A stretch of 64,000 nt of DNA from NCBI GenBank assembly GCA_031410915.1, contig JANNZY010000044.1, positions 14,985 to 78,984 on the forward strand. Reading direction: 5' to 3'. The stretch comes from WLMZ01 sp031410915 (GTDB lineage Bacteria > Actinomycetota > Acidimicrobiia > Acidimicrobiales > Ilumatobacteraceae). The notes under the pieces are model-generated. The model was not told where the DNA came from and did not search any database. It saw only the letters and a program-made list of their open reading frames with translations. A program made the translations under genes and the position numbers. Of this stretch, positions 24,901-32,844 are shown piece after piece (position 1 is the first letter of the stretch; the number at the start of each line of letters is the position of its first letter).

Positions 24901-24952
24901 CCTCACCCGGCGTTGCGTGCTGCCCGCCGCAGTACGTACACGCGATGGCCAT
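21929..24952 (-). CDS. UvrD2-like superfamily I DNA helicase with HRDC domain
   Basis: A 1007-residue SF1A DNA helicase. Motifs in order are I IIAPAGSGKTRVLTERA (about 262-278), II LLVDEFQDLTPAH, III GVGDDDQTIYGYSGA, IV LEVNYRCPGDVVAAADRL, V TLATVHRVKGQEWPVVVLHH and VI EERRVFHVAITRG. The C terminus ends in an HRDC domain (LPTSLDALRRVDGIGPAKLEQYG), the layout of actinobacterial UvrD2, which unwinds DNA 3' to 5' in repair. It is about 300 residues longer than mycobacterial UvrD2. The extra part is an N-terminal extension of some 240 residues that starts with a possible zinc knuckle (CTYCGGQH...C). It is transcribed away from the sugar operon; the stop lies 61 bases from repeat copy B. Confidence 0.85.
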   Translation of the reverse strand: MAIACTYCGGQHATPGEVRACWQRSQQPGEVDNELGSAPAVTRAPAVEVTVAGSLRVPFDRAGPDALGRNIVIAAGTEVPAAWATAERVVIDASVLADPDATVDALLAHAAAATRVVIELAVAFAFTDPPMQTSDDAPYELGARFRFSLDVLHHLVWANAIDATGDVPGWAVVDRAIALGVSVSAEGGDVVLPDGSTVWLDGGPLRRSAPIDGCAVLHAVAVEHGSLTPPLDDGGPSRELADDQRAAVVHPTAAARIIAPAGSGKTRVLTERARHLLGVWRVPPTALSLVAFNKRAQEEMQSRTTDLRGLRVRTLNAIALAIVNGSAPFQSQPRQLQTIDEPDVRRLIGRLVTFPRRRNTDPMASWIEALSVVRLGLRDPSDVEAMYGGDVDGLADVWPRYRAALARENVVDFDEQIYRAIELLLTDATARATAQRACRLLLVDEFQDLTPAHVLLVRLLSSPGFGVFGVGDDDQTIYGYSGADPAWLIDFARLFPHAGAHPLEVNYRCPGDVVAAADRLVRHNRRRVAKVIRSARPDSTGLCVVAAKDTLSATVDAVDVAVTAGRAPGDVAVLTRVNALLAPVQLGLLARGIPVSGGVGREFAERTAVRSALAWLNLSVASPDFLDPGDLGEALRRPSRPMHPNVATWVGEQRSIAGLCRLAGRVNNERDASRVAAFADDITRLQQLARVGTSADILRALADDVGLGASIATLDDSRRGMNRGAQNDDLVAMAQIAELQPDPARFGPWLREQLATPRSSDGVTLATVHRVKGQEWPVVVLHHCEQDQYPHRLAEDLEEERRVFHVAITRGAASVTVVVGEQPSPFVDEMQNEPPARIAGFPAPPAPAGRATTAAASRPASVFEKGFVLGAPGLVLVDGGQEWVIQSADAAAIVARLGTATRRFAAGAAVVTAGKQRGSLRLPGPDAPAPASIRAHDLLRAVRDRLRAGKPAYIVFTDATLEQIALTLPTSLDALRRVDGIGPAKLEQYGDAILVAVEDALSPPTLI

Positions 24953-25019
24953 ACATGTGTTCTATCCGACAGGCAGCGGTCTTTCCACGACGAGGTTCGC
25001 CGCCGTCGATGCGGGCCGC

Positions 25020-25057
25020 TTGACAGGCCCGCTATTGACTGCCACTATCGACAGTCA
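25020..25057 (+). promoter_or_regulatory. Promoter and inverted repeat upstream of the ROK regulator
   Basis: TTGACA at 25020-25025 followed after 17 bases by CACTAT at 25043-25048 is a plausible sigma-70-type promoter. TGACTG (25036-25041) and CAGTCA (25052-25057) form a perfect 6-bp dyad with a 10-base spacer that covers the -10 element, an ideal place for autorepression by the ROK protein encoded next. The region also separates the divergent helicase gene. The operator assignment is inferred from position. Confidence 0.45.
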
Positions 25058-25088
25058 CTGAACTAAGTCAGGCTCTGTGGGGAGAGAC

Positions 25089-26351
25089 ATGAAATACGGC
25101 GCATCGGGCGCAGCATTGCGAGATGTCAACCGCAGCGCAGTGCTACGGCTCATCGGCCATCACGGTCCGATCTCGCGCGCCGATCTCGCCCGCCGCCTCG
25201 GTGTACGCCCCGGCACCGTGACCGCGTTGGCGCGCGGGCTGATCAGCTCCGGGCTGGTCGCCCCGGTCGAGATGACGAGTTCGAGCGGCGGCCGGCCGGC
25301 CGAACTACTCGGACTCGTCGGATCTGCCGCCGTGGCCATCGGCGCGAAAGTCGCCGATGATCGCCTCGTCATCGTGTGTGCCGATCTCGACGGCGAGATG
25401 ATCGAAACCGAGACGGTCGCCTTCGACGCCGCCGCGTCGAATCCGTTCACAACCCTCGCGACTCTGCTCGAACCCCACGTCAGGCAGGCAACGAACGACC
25501 ACGTGCTGCTCGGCGTCGGGATCGGGCTCCCGGGCTTCGAGGATCCTTACGGCTCCGGCGTCGTGCAGGCACCGTTGCTCGGCTGGCGACATCTTCCGAT
25601 CGGCGAGCACTTGGCTCGGTCGTTGAACGCGCCCGTGCTCGTCGACAACGACGTGAACACGCTCGCCGTCGCAGAGAGCCTCTACGGCGTCGGCCGCGGC
25701 TTCGAGAACTTCCTCACCGTCACCATCGGACGCGGTGTCGGAATGGGCATCGTCATCGACGGCGAGCTCTACCGTGGCGCACGTGGTGCCGCTGGCGAGT
25801 TCGGCCACGTTCGCGTCGAACCCGGCGGGCAGCTGTGTGCCTGCGGCAAGCGCGGCTGCCTGGAGACCGTCGCGTCGGAGCCGGCACTCGTTGCTGCAGC
25901 ACGAAAGCGGCGGATCATCGCCAAGACCGACGGCCCCGAGGAGTTGCTCGCAAAGGCGGCTGGCGGTCATGCCGGCGCGCACCAGATCTACGCCGATGCG
26001 GGTGCCGTGCTCGGCAGCGCGCTCGCGTCGATCGCCGTGGTGCTCAACCCTCAGGCTGTGGTCGTCGGCGGCGAGGGAACCCGTGCGTGGCAGTACATGG
26101 CGGCCACATTCGCGGAAGCCTTTGAGGCGGGGATCTTCCCGCCGACGATCGGCTCGACAGCCGTGTACGTCGAACGTTGGGACGACACGCGCTGGGCGCT
26201 CGGCGCGGCGTCGCTCGTCCTGCGGGCACCGTTCGTCACTCCGCTCCACGAGCATCCGGTGATCGAGCAGATCCGCCAGCGGATGGATGCCGGCTTCCAA
26301 CCGCGTCCGTCGACGGAGCACGACACGGCGGTGACAGCATGGTCGGGGTGA
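25089..26351 (+). CDS. ROK-family transcriptional regulator
   Basis: A 420-residue sugar-responsive regulator of the ROK (NagC/Mlc/XylR) family. Residues about 10-70 form a winged helix (AVLRLIGHHGPISRADLARRLGV, then TVTALARGLISSGLV). The ROK domain follows with the ATP-like signature DVNTLAVAESLYGVG, GRGVGMGIVIDGELYRGARGAAGEFGH, and the zinc motif CACGKRGCLE, so the structural zinc site is intact. Start ATG 25089 is preferred over GTG 25077 because GGGGAGA lies six bases upstream. The gene overlaps the first permease gene, so it is the first gene of the sugar operon and likely represses it until an inducing sugar is bound. Sugar kinase activity is unlikely for this domain layout. Confidence 0.88.
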   Translation: MKYGASGAALRDVNRSAVLRLIGHHGPISRADLARRLGVRPGTVTALARGLISSGLVAPVEMTSSSGGRPAELLGLVGSAAVAIGAKVADDRLVIVCADLDGEMIETETVAFDAAASNPFTTLATLLEPHVRQATNDHVLLGVGIGLPGFEDPYGSGVVQAPLLGWRHLPIGEHLARSLNAPVLVDNDVNTLAVAESLYGVGRGFENFLTVTIGRGVGMGIVIDGELYRGARGAAGEFGHVRVEPGGQLCACGKRGCLETVASEPALVAAARKRRIIAKTDGPEELLAKAAGGHAGAHQIYADAGAVLGSALASIAVVLNPQAVVVGGEGTRAWQYMAATFAEAFEAGIFPPTIGSTAVYVERWDDTRWALGAASLVLRAPFVTPLHEHPVIEQIRQRMDAGFQPRPSTEHDTAVTAWSG

Positions 26352-27220
26352 GCGGCTGGCGCAAGGCCGTCGTCGTCACCGGGTTCCTCGCACCGAGCCT
26401 CATCGCCCTGCTCGCGTTCTCGCTCGGGCCGATGGTCGCGAGCGCCTGGGTGAGCCTGCACGAGTGGAACCTGATCCGACCGGCGAAGTTCATCGGCCTC
26501 GACAACTTCCGGGAGCTGTGGCACGACGACGATTTCCACCTCGCGTTGCAGAACACGCTGTACTACCTCGTCGGGTACCTGCCCCTGGTCGTCGCGGGTG
26601 GACTCGGCCTGGCCGTTCTCCTCAACAAGCGCCTGAAGGGTGTCGCCCTGTTCCGGGCGATGTACTTCCTGCCGGTGATCACGAGTTGGGTCGTGGTCTC
26701 GTTGCTCTGGAAGTGGCTGCTCAATCCCAAGAACGGCTTGATCAACACGATGCTCGGTTGGGTCGGCGTCGACGGTCCGGGGTGGTGGACGTCGCAGACG
26801 TGGGCGATGCCATCGGTGATCCTCGCGTCCGCATGGAAGGACCTCGGCTTCGTGATGGTGATCCTGCTCGCCGGACTGCAGGCCATCCCGCACGAGCTGT
26901 ACGAGGCGGCGGCGATCGATGGGGCCCGACCCTGGCGGCAGTTCCGCTCCGTCACGCTGCCACTCCTGACGCCGTCGTTGTTCTTCGTCTTCGTGATCAG
27001 CATGATCAACGGCTTCCAGGTCTTCGAGCAGGTCTGGGTGATGACCGACGGCGGACCGGCCGGATCGTCCACCGTGGTCGTCGAGCAGATCGTGAAGAAC
27101 ACCTTCGACTACGGCCGAGCGGGATACGCCTCAGCGATGAGCGTGGTGCTCTTCGTCATCATCCTGCTCTTCTCGGCCGTTCAACTGCGACTTCAGAAGC
27201 GATGGGTCTTCTATGGCTGA
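26339..27220 (+). CDS. Sugar ABC importer permease (MalF-type)
   Basis: A 293-residue inner-membrane permease of the carbohydrate uptake transporter-1 family, with about six transmembrane helices. It begins with VVVTGFLAPSLIALLAFSLGPMV and carries the FIGLDNFRELW segment after helix 1, FRAMYFLPVITSWVVVSLLWKWLL, and the cytoplasmic EAA loop LYEAAAIDGARPWRQFRSVTLPLL, which docks to the ATPase. The ATG at 26339 overlaps the ROK gene by 13 bases; GTG at 26348 would give a GTGA overlap instead. It pairs with the second permease that starts 8 bases inside its 3' end. Confidence 0.9.
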   Translation: MVGVSGWRKAVVVTGFLAPSLIALLAFSLGPMVASAWVSLHEWNLIRPAKFIGLDNFRELWHDDDFHLALQNTLYYLVGYLPLVVAGGLGLAVLLNKRLKGVALFRAMYFLPVITSWVVVSLLWKWLLNPKNGLINTMLGWVGVDGPGWWTSQTWAMPSVILASAWKDLGFVMVILLAGLQAIPHELYEAAAIDGARPWRQFRSVTLPLLTPSLFFVFVISMINGFQVFEQVWVMTDGGPAGSSTVVVEQIVKNTFDYGRAGYASAMSVVLFVIILLFSAVQLRLQKRWVFYG

Positions 27221-28067
27221 GGTCGTCGCTCCCGGGTTCATCACAGCCCGCCGCACACGCACGGCCGGGCGCTACGCCGTGCTCCTGCTCGGCGCCGTGG
27301 TCATGGTCGGTCCATTCCTGTGGATGCTCGCCGCCTCGCTGAAGACGGACGCAGACATCCAGCAGGTGCCCCCGAGCGTGCTCCCGAACCCCTTCACCGG
27401 CACCAACTACGGGCGGGTCCTGGACGCCTTCCCGTTCTGGCGGTTCCTGGCCAACAGCGTCGTGGTGTCGCTCGTCTCGACCCTGCTGCAACTCACGCTC
27501 GCGGCGACAGCGGGCTATTGCTTCGCACGCATCGAATTCCGCGGCCGCAACGCGTTGTTTGGTCTGTACCTGGCGACGATGATGATCCCGCTGCAGGTGG
27601 TGATCGTGCCGCTGTTCATCGAGATGCGCAACCTGCACCTCGTCAACACCTACGCCGGTCTGCTGCTGCCGACGATCGTCTCCGCGTTCGGCACCTTTCT
27701 CATCCGCCAGGCGTTCCTGGCCCTGCCCAAAGAGCTCGACGAGGCTGCGTTCGTCGATGGAGCCGGTCACGCTCGCGTCTTCTTCCAGATCCTCCTGCCC
27801 CTCATCGCGCCGGCGCTCGCAACATTCGCCGTCTTCGCGTTCATGGCCAGTTGGAATGCGTTCCTGTGGCCGCTGATCATCACCCGCGGAAGCCAGTCGC
27901 ACGCAACCCTGCCCGTCGGCCTGTCACTGCTGCAGGGCCAGTACACGACGAGTTGGAACGTGGTGATGGCCGGAGCAGTGATGAGCATCGCGCCGATCCT
28001 CGCCTTCTACATCTTCACCCAGCGCTGGGTGATCCGCAGCCTTGCCTTCACCGGCCTCAAAGGCTGA
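27213..28067 (+). CDS. Sugar ABC importer permease (MalG-type)
   Basis: A 284-residue inner-membrane permease, partner of the preceding gene. Family features are YAVLLLGAVVMVGPFLWMLAASLKT at the first helix, NYGRVLDAFPFWRFLANSVVVS, YCFARIEFRGRNALF, and the EAA loop LDEAAFVDGAGHARVFFQILLPL. The C terminus ends with TQRWVIRSLAFTGLKG, close to the usual GLTAGAVKG ending of MalG-type subunits. It overlaps the first permease by eight bases and precedes the binding-protein gene by 65 bases. No ATPase gene occurs in the locus; a shared MsiK-like ATPase encoded elsewhere is the usual solution in actinobacteria and is inferred here. Confidence 0.9.
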   Translation: MAEVVAPGFITARRTRTAGRYAVLLLGAVVMVGPFLWMLAASLKTDADIQQVPPSVLPNPFTGTNYGRVLDAFPFWRFLANSVVVSLVSTLLQLTLAATAGYCFARIEFRGRNALFGLYLATMMIPLQVVIVPLFIEMRNLHLVNTYAGLLLPTIVSAFGTFLIRQAFLALPKELDEAAFVDGAGHARVFFQILLPLIAPALATFAVFAFMASWNAFLWPLIITRGSQSHATLPVGLSLLQGQYTTSWNVVMAGAVMSIAPILAFYIFTQRWVIRSLAFTGLKG

Positions 28068-28090
28068 GCAATCAACAACGACACCAATCA

Positions 28091-28111
28091 ACAACCAACA
28101 ACCAACAACCA
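28091..28111 (+). repeat. Three 7-bp ACAACCA repeats in an A/C-rich leader
   Basis: Three exact tandem copies of ACAACCA, inside a 65-base spacer (28068-28132) made almost only of A and C, lie directly before GGGGGA and the start of the binding-protein gene. The composition is very unlike its GC-rich surroundings. An unstructured A/C-rich leader next to a strong ribosome site would favour high translation of the binding protein over the permeases; that effect is inference. Confidence 0.55.
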
Positions 28112-28132
28112 AACCACGGGGGATCCATCCAC

Positions 28133-29473
28133 ATGGCCACACCACACCACCACATGACGAGGCGGACGTTCACTGCCGTCCTCGCCGCAGGGGCACTGTT
28201 CGTCGCCGGCTGCGGCAGCGACGACACGTCGAGCAGCGACTCGACCACCAAGAGCTCCGGCACCGCATCAGCAGACACGGCTGCGACCACACCGGCGACT
28301 GCTTCGAACGATGCCGTCACGCTCGACTACTTCACGTTCTCGGCCGCACCCGACCACCTCGCCGATCTCGACGCGATCATTGCCGCGTTCGAGAAGGAGA
28401 ATCCGAACATCACGATCAAGGTCCAGACCGCGGCGTATGCGGACTACTTCACGAGCTTGCAAACGCAAGTAGCCGGCCAGGACGCTCCGGACACGTTCGA
28501 GCTCAACTACGAGAGCTTCGTCAACTACGCCCGCAGTGGTGCGTTGCTCGACCTGTCCTCGTATCTCACCGATGGCACCGTCGACGGCGCGCGCTACTAC
28601 CCTCTCGCGCTGTCCGGCTTCGCCGATGGCGGCAAGCAGTACGGCCTGCCGGCAACGTTCAGTGACGTGGTCCTGATCTACAACAAGACTCTGTTCGACG
28701 CAGCGGGCATCGACTACCCGACGGCCGACTGGGCATGGGACGACGAGACGGCTGCGGCCGAGAAGCTGACCGATGCAGACAACGGCGTCTACGGCGACTA
28801 TCAGCCTGTGTCGTACTACGAGTTCTACAAGGCACTCGCCCAGAACGGCGGCGAGTTCTTCGACGCCGACGGCAAGGCTGCGTTCAACGACGCGAAGGGT
28901 GTCGAGACCGCCGAGTGGCTGCTCGGCAAGCCAGGTTCGACGATGCCGACGCTCGCCGACATCGGGGGGACAGCCGACTACGACACGAACCTGTTCAAGA
29001 GCGGGAAGTTGGCGATGTGGCACAACGGGATCTGGCAGTTCACCGGGCTCAACGAGAGCGACATCGACTACGACATCGTGGTCGAGCCGGGCAAGGTGTC
29101 CAAGGCCAACGCGGTGTTCATGAATGGCGCGGTTGCGTCGAAGGACACGTCGCACCCGGCGGAGGCCGCGAAGTGGATCGCGTTCCTGACCGGATCGCCG
29201 ACCACGGTCGAGACTCGTCTGGCGAGCAGCTGGGAGCTGCCCGCGGTCAACGACGAAGCGGCCTTCGCGAGCTACCTCACCGTCGCCAAGCCGGAGAACC
29301 GGCAGGCGGTCTTCGACGCACTCGACAACGTTGCCCTGCCGCCGGTCATCGAGCGTCAGACCGAACTGCAAGACATCGTCGGCAAGGCGCTGGACAGCGT
29401 GGTGTCCGGCGGTGTCAGCGTTCAGGATGCGCTCGACAACGCAGCGGCCGAAGTCGACAAGCTCCAGAGCTGA
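28133..29473 (+). CDS. Extracellular sugar-binding lipoprotein
   Basis: A 446-residue substrate-binding protein of the sugar importer. The signal region reads MTRRTFTAVLAAGALFVAGC: a lipobox ending at C27 with a twin-arginine (TRRTF) start, so Tat export followed by lipid anchoring is likely. A Thr/Ser-rich linker (about 28-62) precedes the mature domain. Family 1 binding-protein features include IIAAFEKENPNITIKVQTAAYADYFTSLQTQVAGQDAPDTF, the Y-x-LP element KQYGLPATFSDVVLIYNKTLFDAAGIDYP, and FKSGKLAMWHNGIWQF. The start is fixed by GGGGGA upstream and the signal. The adjacent glycosidases point to an oligosaccharide ligand, probably alpha-glucosidic. Confidence 0.92.
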   Translation: MATPHHHMTRRTFTAVLAAGALFVAGCGSDDTSSSDSTTKSSGTASADTAATTPATASNDAVTLDYFTFSAAPDHLADLDAIIAAFEKENPNITIKVQTAAYADYFTSLQTQVAGQDAPDTFELNYESFVNYARSGALLDLSSYLTDGTVDGARYYPLALSGFADGGKQYGLPATFSDVVLIYNKTLFDAAGIDYPTADWAWDDETAAAEKLTDADNGVYGDYQPVSYYEFYKALAQNGGEFFDADGKAAFNDAKGVETAEWLLGKPGSTMPTLADIGGTADYDTNLFKSGKLAMWHNGIWQFTGLNESDIDYDIVVEPGKVSKANAVFMNGAVASKDTSHPAEAAKWIAFLTGSPTTVETRLASSWELPAVNDEAAFASYLTVAKPENRQAVFDALDNVALPPVIERQTELQDIVGKALDSVVSGGVSVQDALDNAAAEVDKLQS

Positions 29474-29479
29474 CGCGGT

Positions 29480-30592
29480 GTGGCTTCCGATCATGACGAC
29501 CTCATCGCGCTCGCTCGTTCCAGCGTCGCGGTGATCGCCGCCAACCAAGATGTCGGCGGGGCCTACCTGGCCTCGCCGGCATTCCCGGTCTACCGCTACT
29601 CGTGGTTTCGCGACGGGGCGTTCATCGCCGATGCGATGAGTCGAGCCGGCGCCATCGACAGCGCCGAGCGCTTCTTCGGGTGGTGCACCCGAGTGCTCGT
29701 CGACCGTCGCGACCACATCCACGACCTCGTCGCGCGGTCCCGGCGCGGTGAGCAGATCGCGCCCGACGAGCACCTGCCCACACGCTTCCGAGTGGACGGC
29801 TCGATCACGAACGAGGAGTGGTGGGACTTCCAGCTGGACGGGTACGGGGCCTGGCTGTGGGCGCTGATCGCCCATGCTCGGCGCCACGACCGCGACGTGT
29901 CCCCCCACGCCGAAGCGGTCGAGTTGTCCGTCGTCTACCTGGCCGAATTCTGGGACCAGCCCTGCTACGACTGGTGGGAAGAGCACTCCGGCGATCACCA
30001 CCCGTCGACGTGGGGGGCGGTGCTGGCCGGGCTTCGCGGCGCGGCGGGGAGCGGCCTGCTGACACCCGCAACCGCGCAGGCGTGCAGCCACGTCGATGCA
30101 GCCATCACGGCAGGGCTGAACGAACGAGCAATCGTCGCCGGCAGCCTCGTCAAGTCGATCGGCAGGACCGATGTCGATGCGAGCCTGATCGCGTGCATGA
30201 CGCCGTTCGAGGTCGTTGATCCACGGTCGCCGGTGGCCGAGGCGACGTATGCCCGCGTTGTCAGCGATCTCGCACCCGATGGCGTCCATCGCTATCTCCA
30301 GGACACCTACTTCGGCGGCGGCAGGTGGGTGGTGCTGGCCGGGCTCGTCGGCTGGCACGAGGCCGTCACCGGTCGCCGCGACCTGGCGCTTGCTCGACTG
30401 CGCTGGATGCGGGACCAGGCGACATCGGAAGGCGACCTGCCCGAGCAGACCCATGAGCACGCGTTGCACCCGGAGTGGATTGCAACGTGGGAGGCGAAGT
30501 GGGGCCCTGTGGCGACTCCGTTGCTGTGGTCGCACGCGATGTACATCTCGCTGGCCGACGCTCTCGGCCTGCTCGACGGAGCTCGGGCATGA
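29480..30592 (+). CDS. GH15-like glucoamylase-type glycosidase
   Basis: A 370-residue (alpha/alpha)6-barrel protein of glycoside hydrolase family 15 type, inverting enzymes that release glucose from alpha-glucosidic ends. Signature blocks are FPVYRYSWFRDGAFIADAM (36-53), WWDFQLDGYGAWLWAL (114-129), YDWWEEHSGDHHPST (163-177) with the presumed general acid, and GDLPEQTHEHALHPEW (318-333) with the presumed general base in PEQ. It contains only the catalytic barrel; the N-terminal beta-sandwich of bacterial glucoamylases is missing, and no signal peptide is present, so it should act on imported sugars in the cytoplasm. The GTG start lies seven bases after the binding protein; the stop overlaps the GH31 start in ATGA. 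Confidence 0.82.
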   Translation: MASDHDDLIALARSSVAVIAANQDVGGAYLASPAFPVYRYSWFRDGAFIADAMSRAGAIDSAERFFGWCTRVLVDRRDHIHDLVARSRRGEQIAPDEHLPTRFRVDGSITNEEWWDFQLDGYGAWLWALIAHARRHDRDVSPHAEAVELSVVYLAEFWDQPCYDWWEEHSGDHHPSTWGAVLAGLRGAAGSGLLTPATAQACSHVDAAITAGLNERAIVAGSLVKSIGRTDVDASLIACMTPFEVVDPRSPVAEATYARVVSDLAPDGVHRYLQDTYFGGGRWVVLAGLVGWHEAVTGRRDLALARLRWMRDQATSEGDLPEQTHEHALHPEWIATWEAKWGPVATPLLWSHAMYISLADALGLLDGARA

Positions 30593-32844
30593 ACGTCGAC
30601 CCCGGCGCCCATGTCCTGCACCGTCCGCTGGGCGGTCACCCGTACCGCGTCGAGCCCGATCAGCGCCATCCCGTCCACCCCTCTGGCGACAGCGTCCAGC
30701 TGCGCGTGCTGGCTCGTTCCGACGTGAGCGCGATCAACGTCGAGCTCGACCGCGACGTTCTCTCGACACGCGCGCTCGAGCGAGCGGACGTCGAAGCGCT
30801 CTACTCGGCGGGTTCGGCCACCGACGGCCACTTGATGGAGGTCAGCTGCGCGCTGCCCGATCTGTTCGGTCGAACGATGTGGATCGCCACAGTCGACCTC
30901 GCTCCCCTCGGCGGCGATCCCGCATCCTTCGCCTACCGCTTCGTGTCACGCGGCCCGAGCGACGACGACGCCGAAGAGACGACCATGTGGTTCCACTGCA
31001 GTTCCGTGAGGTGGCAACCAACCGGTGGTCAGCTGCGGGTCGTCGGCGACGATTCGCGGCTGATCAGCACGCGCACGAACTGGCTCTGCGGAGCCGATGG
31101 CCCGGTCGCCGTTCGCCTCGTGCTCGCGCTGGACGCGGCCGAGCACGTGGTCGGCTTCGGCGAGCGATTCGACCGGCTCGACCAGCGCGGCCAGATCCTC
31201 GACACGACGGTGTTCGAGCAGTACCAGCAGCAGGGCGCACGCACCTACATGCCATCGCCGTTCGGCATCGTTGCCGGAGGGGATGGTTGGGGGTTCCACG
31301 TCCGTACCTCTCGGCGCACGTGGTTCGACATCGGCGCGACGGACTCGAACGCCATCGTGGTCGAAGCAGCGGTCGATCCCGGACACCCCGAGTTGGACGT
31401 GCGCGTCTACGAGGGGGGACCGGGCGATGTGCTCAGCTCCCACCTGTCCGAGATCGGCGGCGCGGCGATCCCACCGTCGTGGGTCTTCCGGCCATGGATG
31501 AGCGCGAACGACTGGGACACGCAGTTAAAGGTGGTCGAGCAGGTGCAACGCAGCCTCGATCTCGACGTACCGGTCGGCGTCGTCGTGATCGAGGCATGGA
31601 GCGACGAGTCCACGTTCGTCGTGTTCCGCGACGCCGAGTACACGGTGCGAGACGACGGATCGCCGTTGCAACTCGCCGACATCACCCATCCCGCCGATGG
31701 CGCGTGGCCGAACCCGAAAGGCATGGTCGACTGGCTCCACGCCAACGGGGTCAAGGTGCTCCTCTGGCAGATCCCACTGATCCCGATCGACCGGGGTGAC
31801 GCGGGCCAGGTCGCGGCGGACGCGCGCACGATGATCGAGCGCCGCTACTGCGTCCTCGACGGCAACGGGGATCCGTACCACAACCGCGGCTGGTGGTTCA
31901 CGGGCGCGTTGCTGCCCGATTGGTCCAACGACGAAGCGCGGGCATGGTGGCTCGCCAAGCGCCGATACCTGCTCACTGACGTCGGCATCGACGGGTTCAA
32001 GACCGATGGCGGTGAGCACGCGTGGGGTGACGACCTCCGCTACGCGGACGGATCTCGCGGCGACGAGAGCAACAACCTGTATGCGCTGCGCTACTCGCAG
32101 GCGTATCACGAGCTGATCGACGGCGCGGGTGGCGACGCAACGACGTTCAGCCGCGCCGGATTCACCGGCGCGGCCACTGCTCCATGCCACTGGGCGGGCG
32201 ACGAGTCGTCGACATGGGAGGCATTCCGTGCGTCCGTCACCGCTGGCCTGAGCGCGGCTGCGAGCGGTGTGCTGTTCTGGGGCTGGGATCTCGCCGGCTT
32301 CTCGGGTGACATTCCGACGGTCGAGCTGTACGTCCGCGCCGCGGCAATGGCGGCGCTGTGCCCGATCATGCAGTACCACAGCGAGTTCAATCATCGGCGG
32401 GTACCGACGCAGGACCGCACGCCATGGAACGTGGCCGAGCTGCGCGGCGACGAGCGAGCGCTCTCGCTCTATCGGCATTACGCCAAGCTGCGCGGGCGAC
32501 TGCTGCCCTACATCGCCGAACAGGCCGCCGCGTGCGTCGCGACGGGCACGCCGCTGATGCGACCGCTGTGCTTCGACCATCCCGCCGACCCGGCCGTGTG
32601 GCAGTACCCGTACCAGTACCACTTCGGCGACGACCTGCTCGTTGCCCCGATCGTGCACCCTGACACCGATGTCGTCGACGTCTACCTTCCGGCGGGACGA
32701 TGGTCCGATGCGTGGACCGGCAGTGTCCACGTTGGTCCGGTCGTCGTCTCGCGACGGACGCCACTGGACGAGATCGCGGTCTACATCCGCGGCGACGACG
32801 CGACGTTGCAGCAGGCGTTCGCTGTCGACCTCACTTCTCGGTGA
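30589..32844 (+). CDS. GH31 alpha-glycosidase
   Basis: A 751-residue cytoplasmic glycoside hydrolase family 31 enzyme, a retaining alpha-glucosidase or alpha-xylosidase. An N-terminal beta-sandwich (to about 290) includes VVGFGERFDRLDQRG. The barrel contains FRPWMSANDWDTQ, then VGVVVIEAWSDESTF. The nucleophile is D473 in GIDGFKTDGGEHAW, and the acid/base is D538 in HWAGDESSTWEA. GFSGDIPTVELYVRAAAMAALCPIMQYHSE follows, and the proximal C-terminal beta domain has DDLLVAPIV. ATG 30589 makes an ATGA overlap with the GH15-like gene. The two hydrolases with the importer form a complete uptake-and-cleavage unit. The exact linkage cannot be decided; ends overlap the convergent lipoprotein gene by 14 bases. 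Confidence 0.9.
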   Translation: MNVDPGAHVLHRPLGGHPYRVEPDQRHPVHPSGDSVQLRVLARSDVSAINVELDRDVLSTRALERADVEALYSAGSATDGHLMEVSCALPDLFGRTMWIATVDLAPLGGDPASFAYRFVSRGPSDDDAEETTMWFHCSSVRWQPTGGQLRVVGDDSRLISTRTNWLCGADGPVAVRLVLALDAAEHVVGFGERFDRLDQRGQILDTTVFEQYQQQGARTYMPSPFGIVAGGDGWGFHVRTSRRTWFDIGATDSNAIVVEAAVDPGHPELDVRVYEGGPGDVLSSHLSEIGGAAIPPSWVFRPWMSANDWDTQLKVVEQVQRSLDLDVPVGVVVIEAWSDESTFVVFRDAEYTVRDDGSPLQLADITHPADGAWPNPKGMVDWLHANGVKVLLWQIPLIPIDRGDAGQVAADARTMIERRYCVLDGNGDPYHNRGWWFTGALLPDWSNDEARAWWLAKRRYLLTDVGIDGFKTDGGEHAWGDDLRYADGSRGDESNNLYALRYSQAYHELIDGAGGDATTFSRAGFTGAATAPCHWAGDESSTWEAFRASVTAGLSAAASGVLFWGWDLAGFSGDIPTVELYVRAAAMAALCPIMQYHSEFNHRRVPTQDRTPWNVAELRGDERALSLYRHYAKLRGRLLPYIAEQAAACVATGTPLMRPLCFDHPADPAVWQYPYQYHFGDDLLVAPIVHPDTDVVDVYLPAGRWSDAWTGSVHVGPVVVSRRTPLDEIAVYIRGDDATLQQAFAVDLTSR

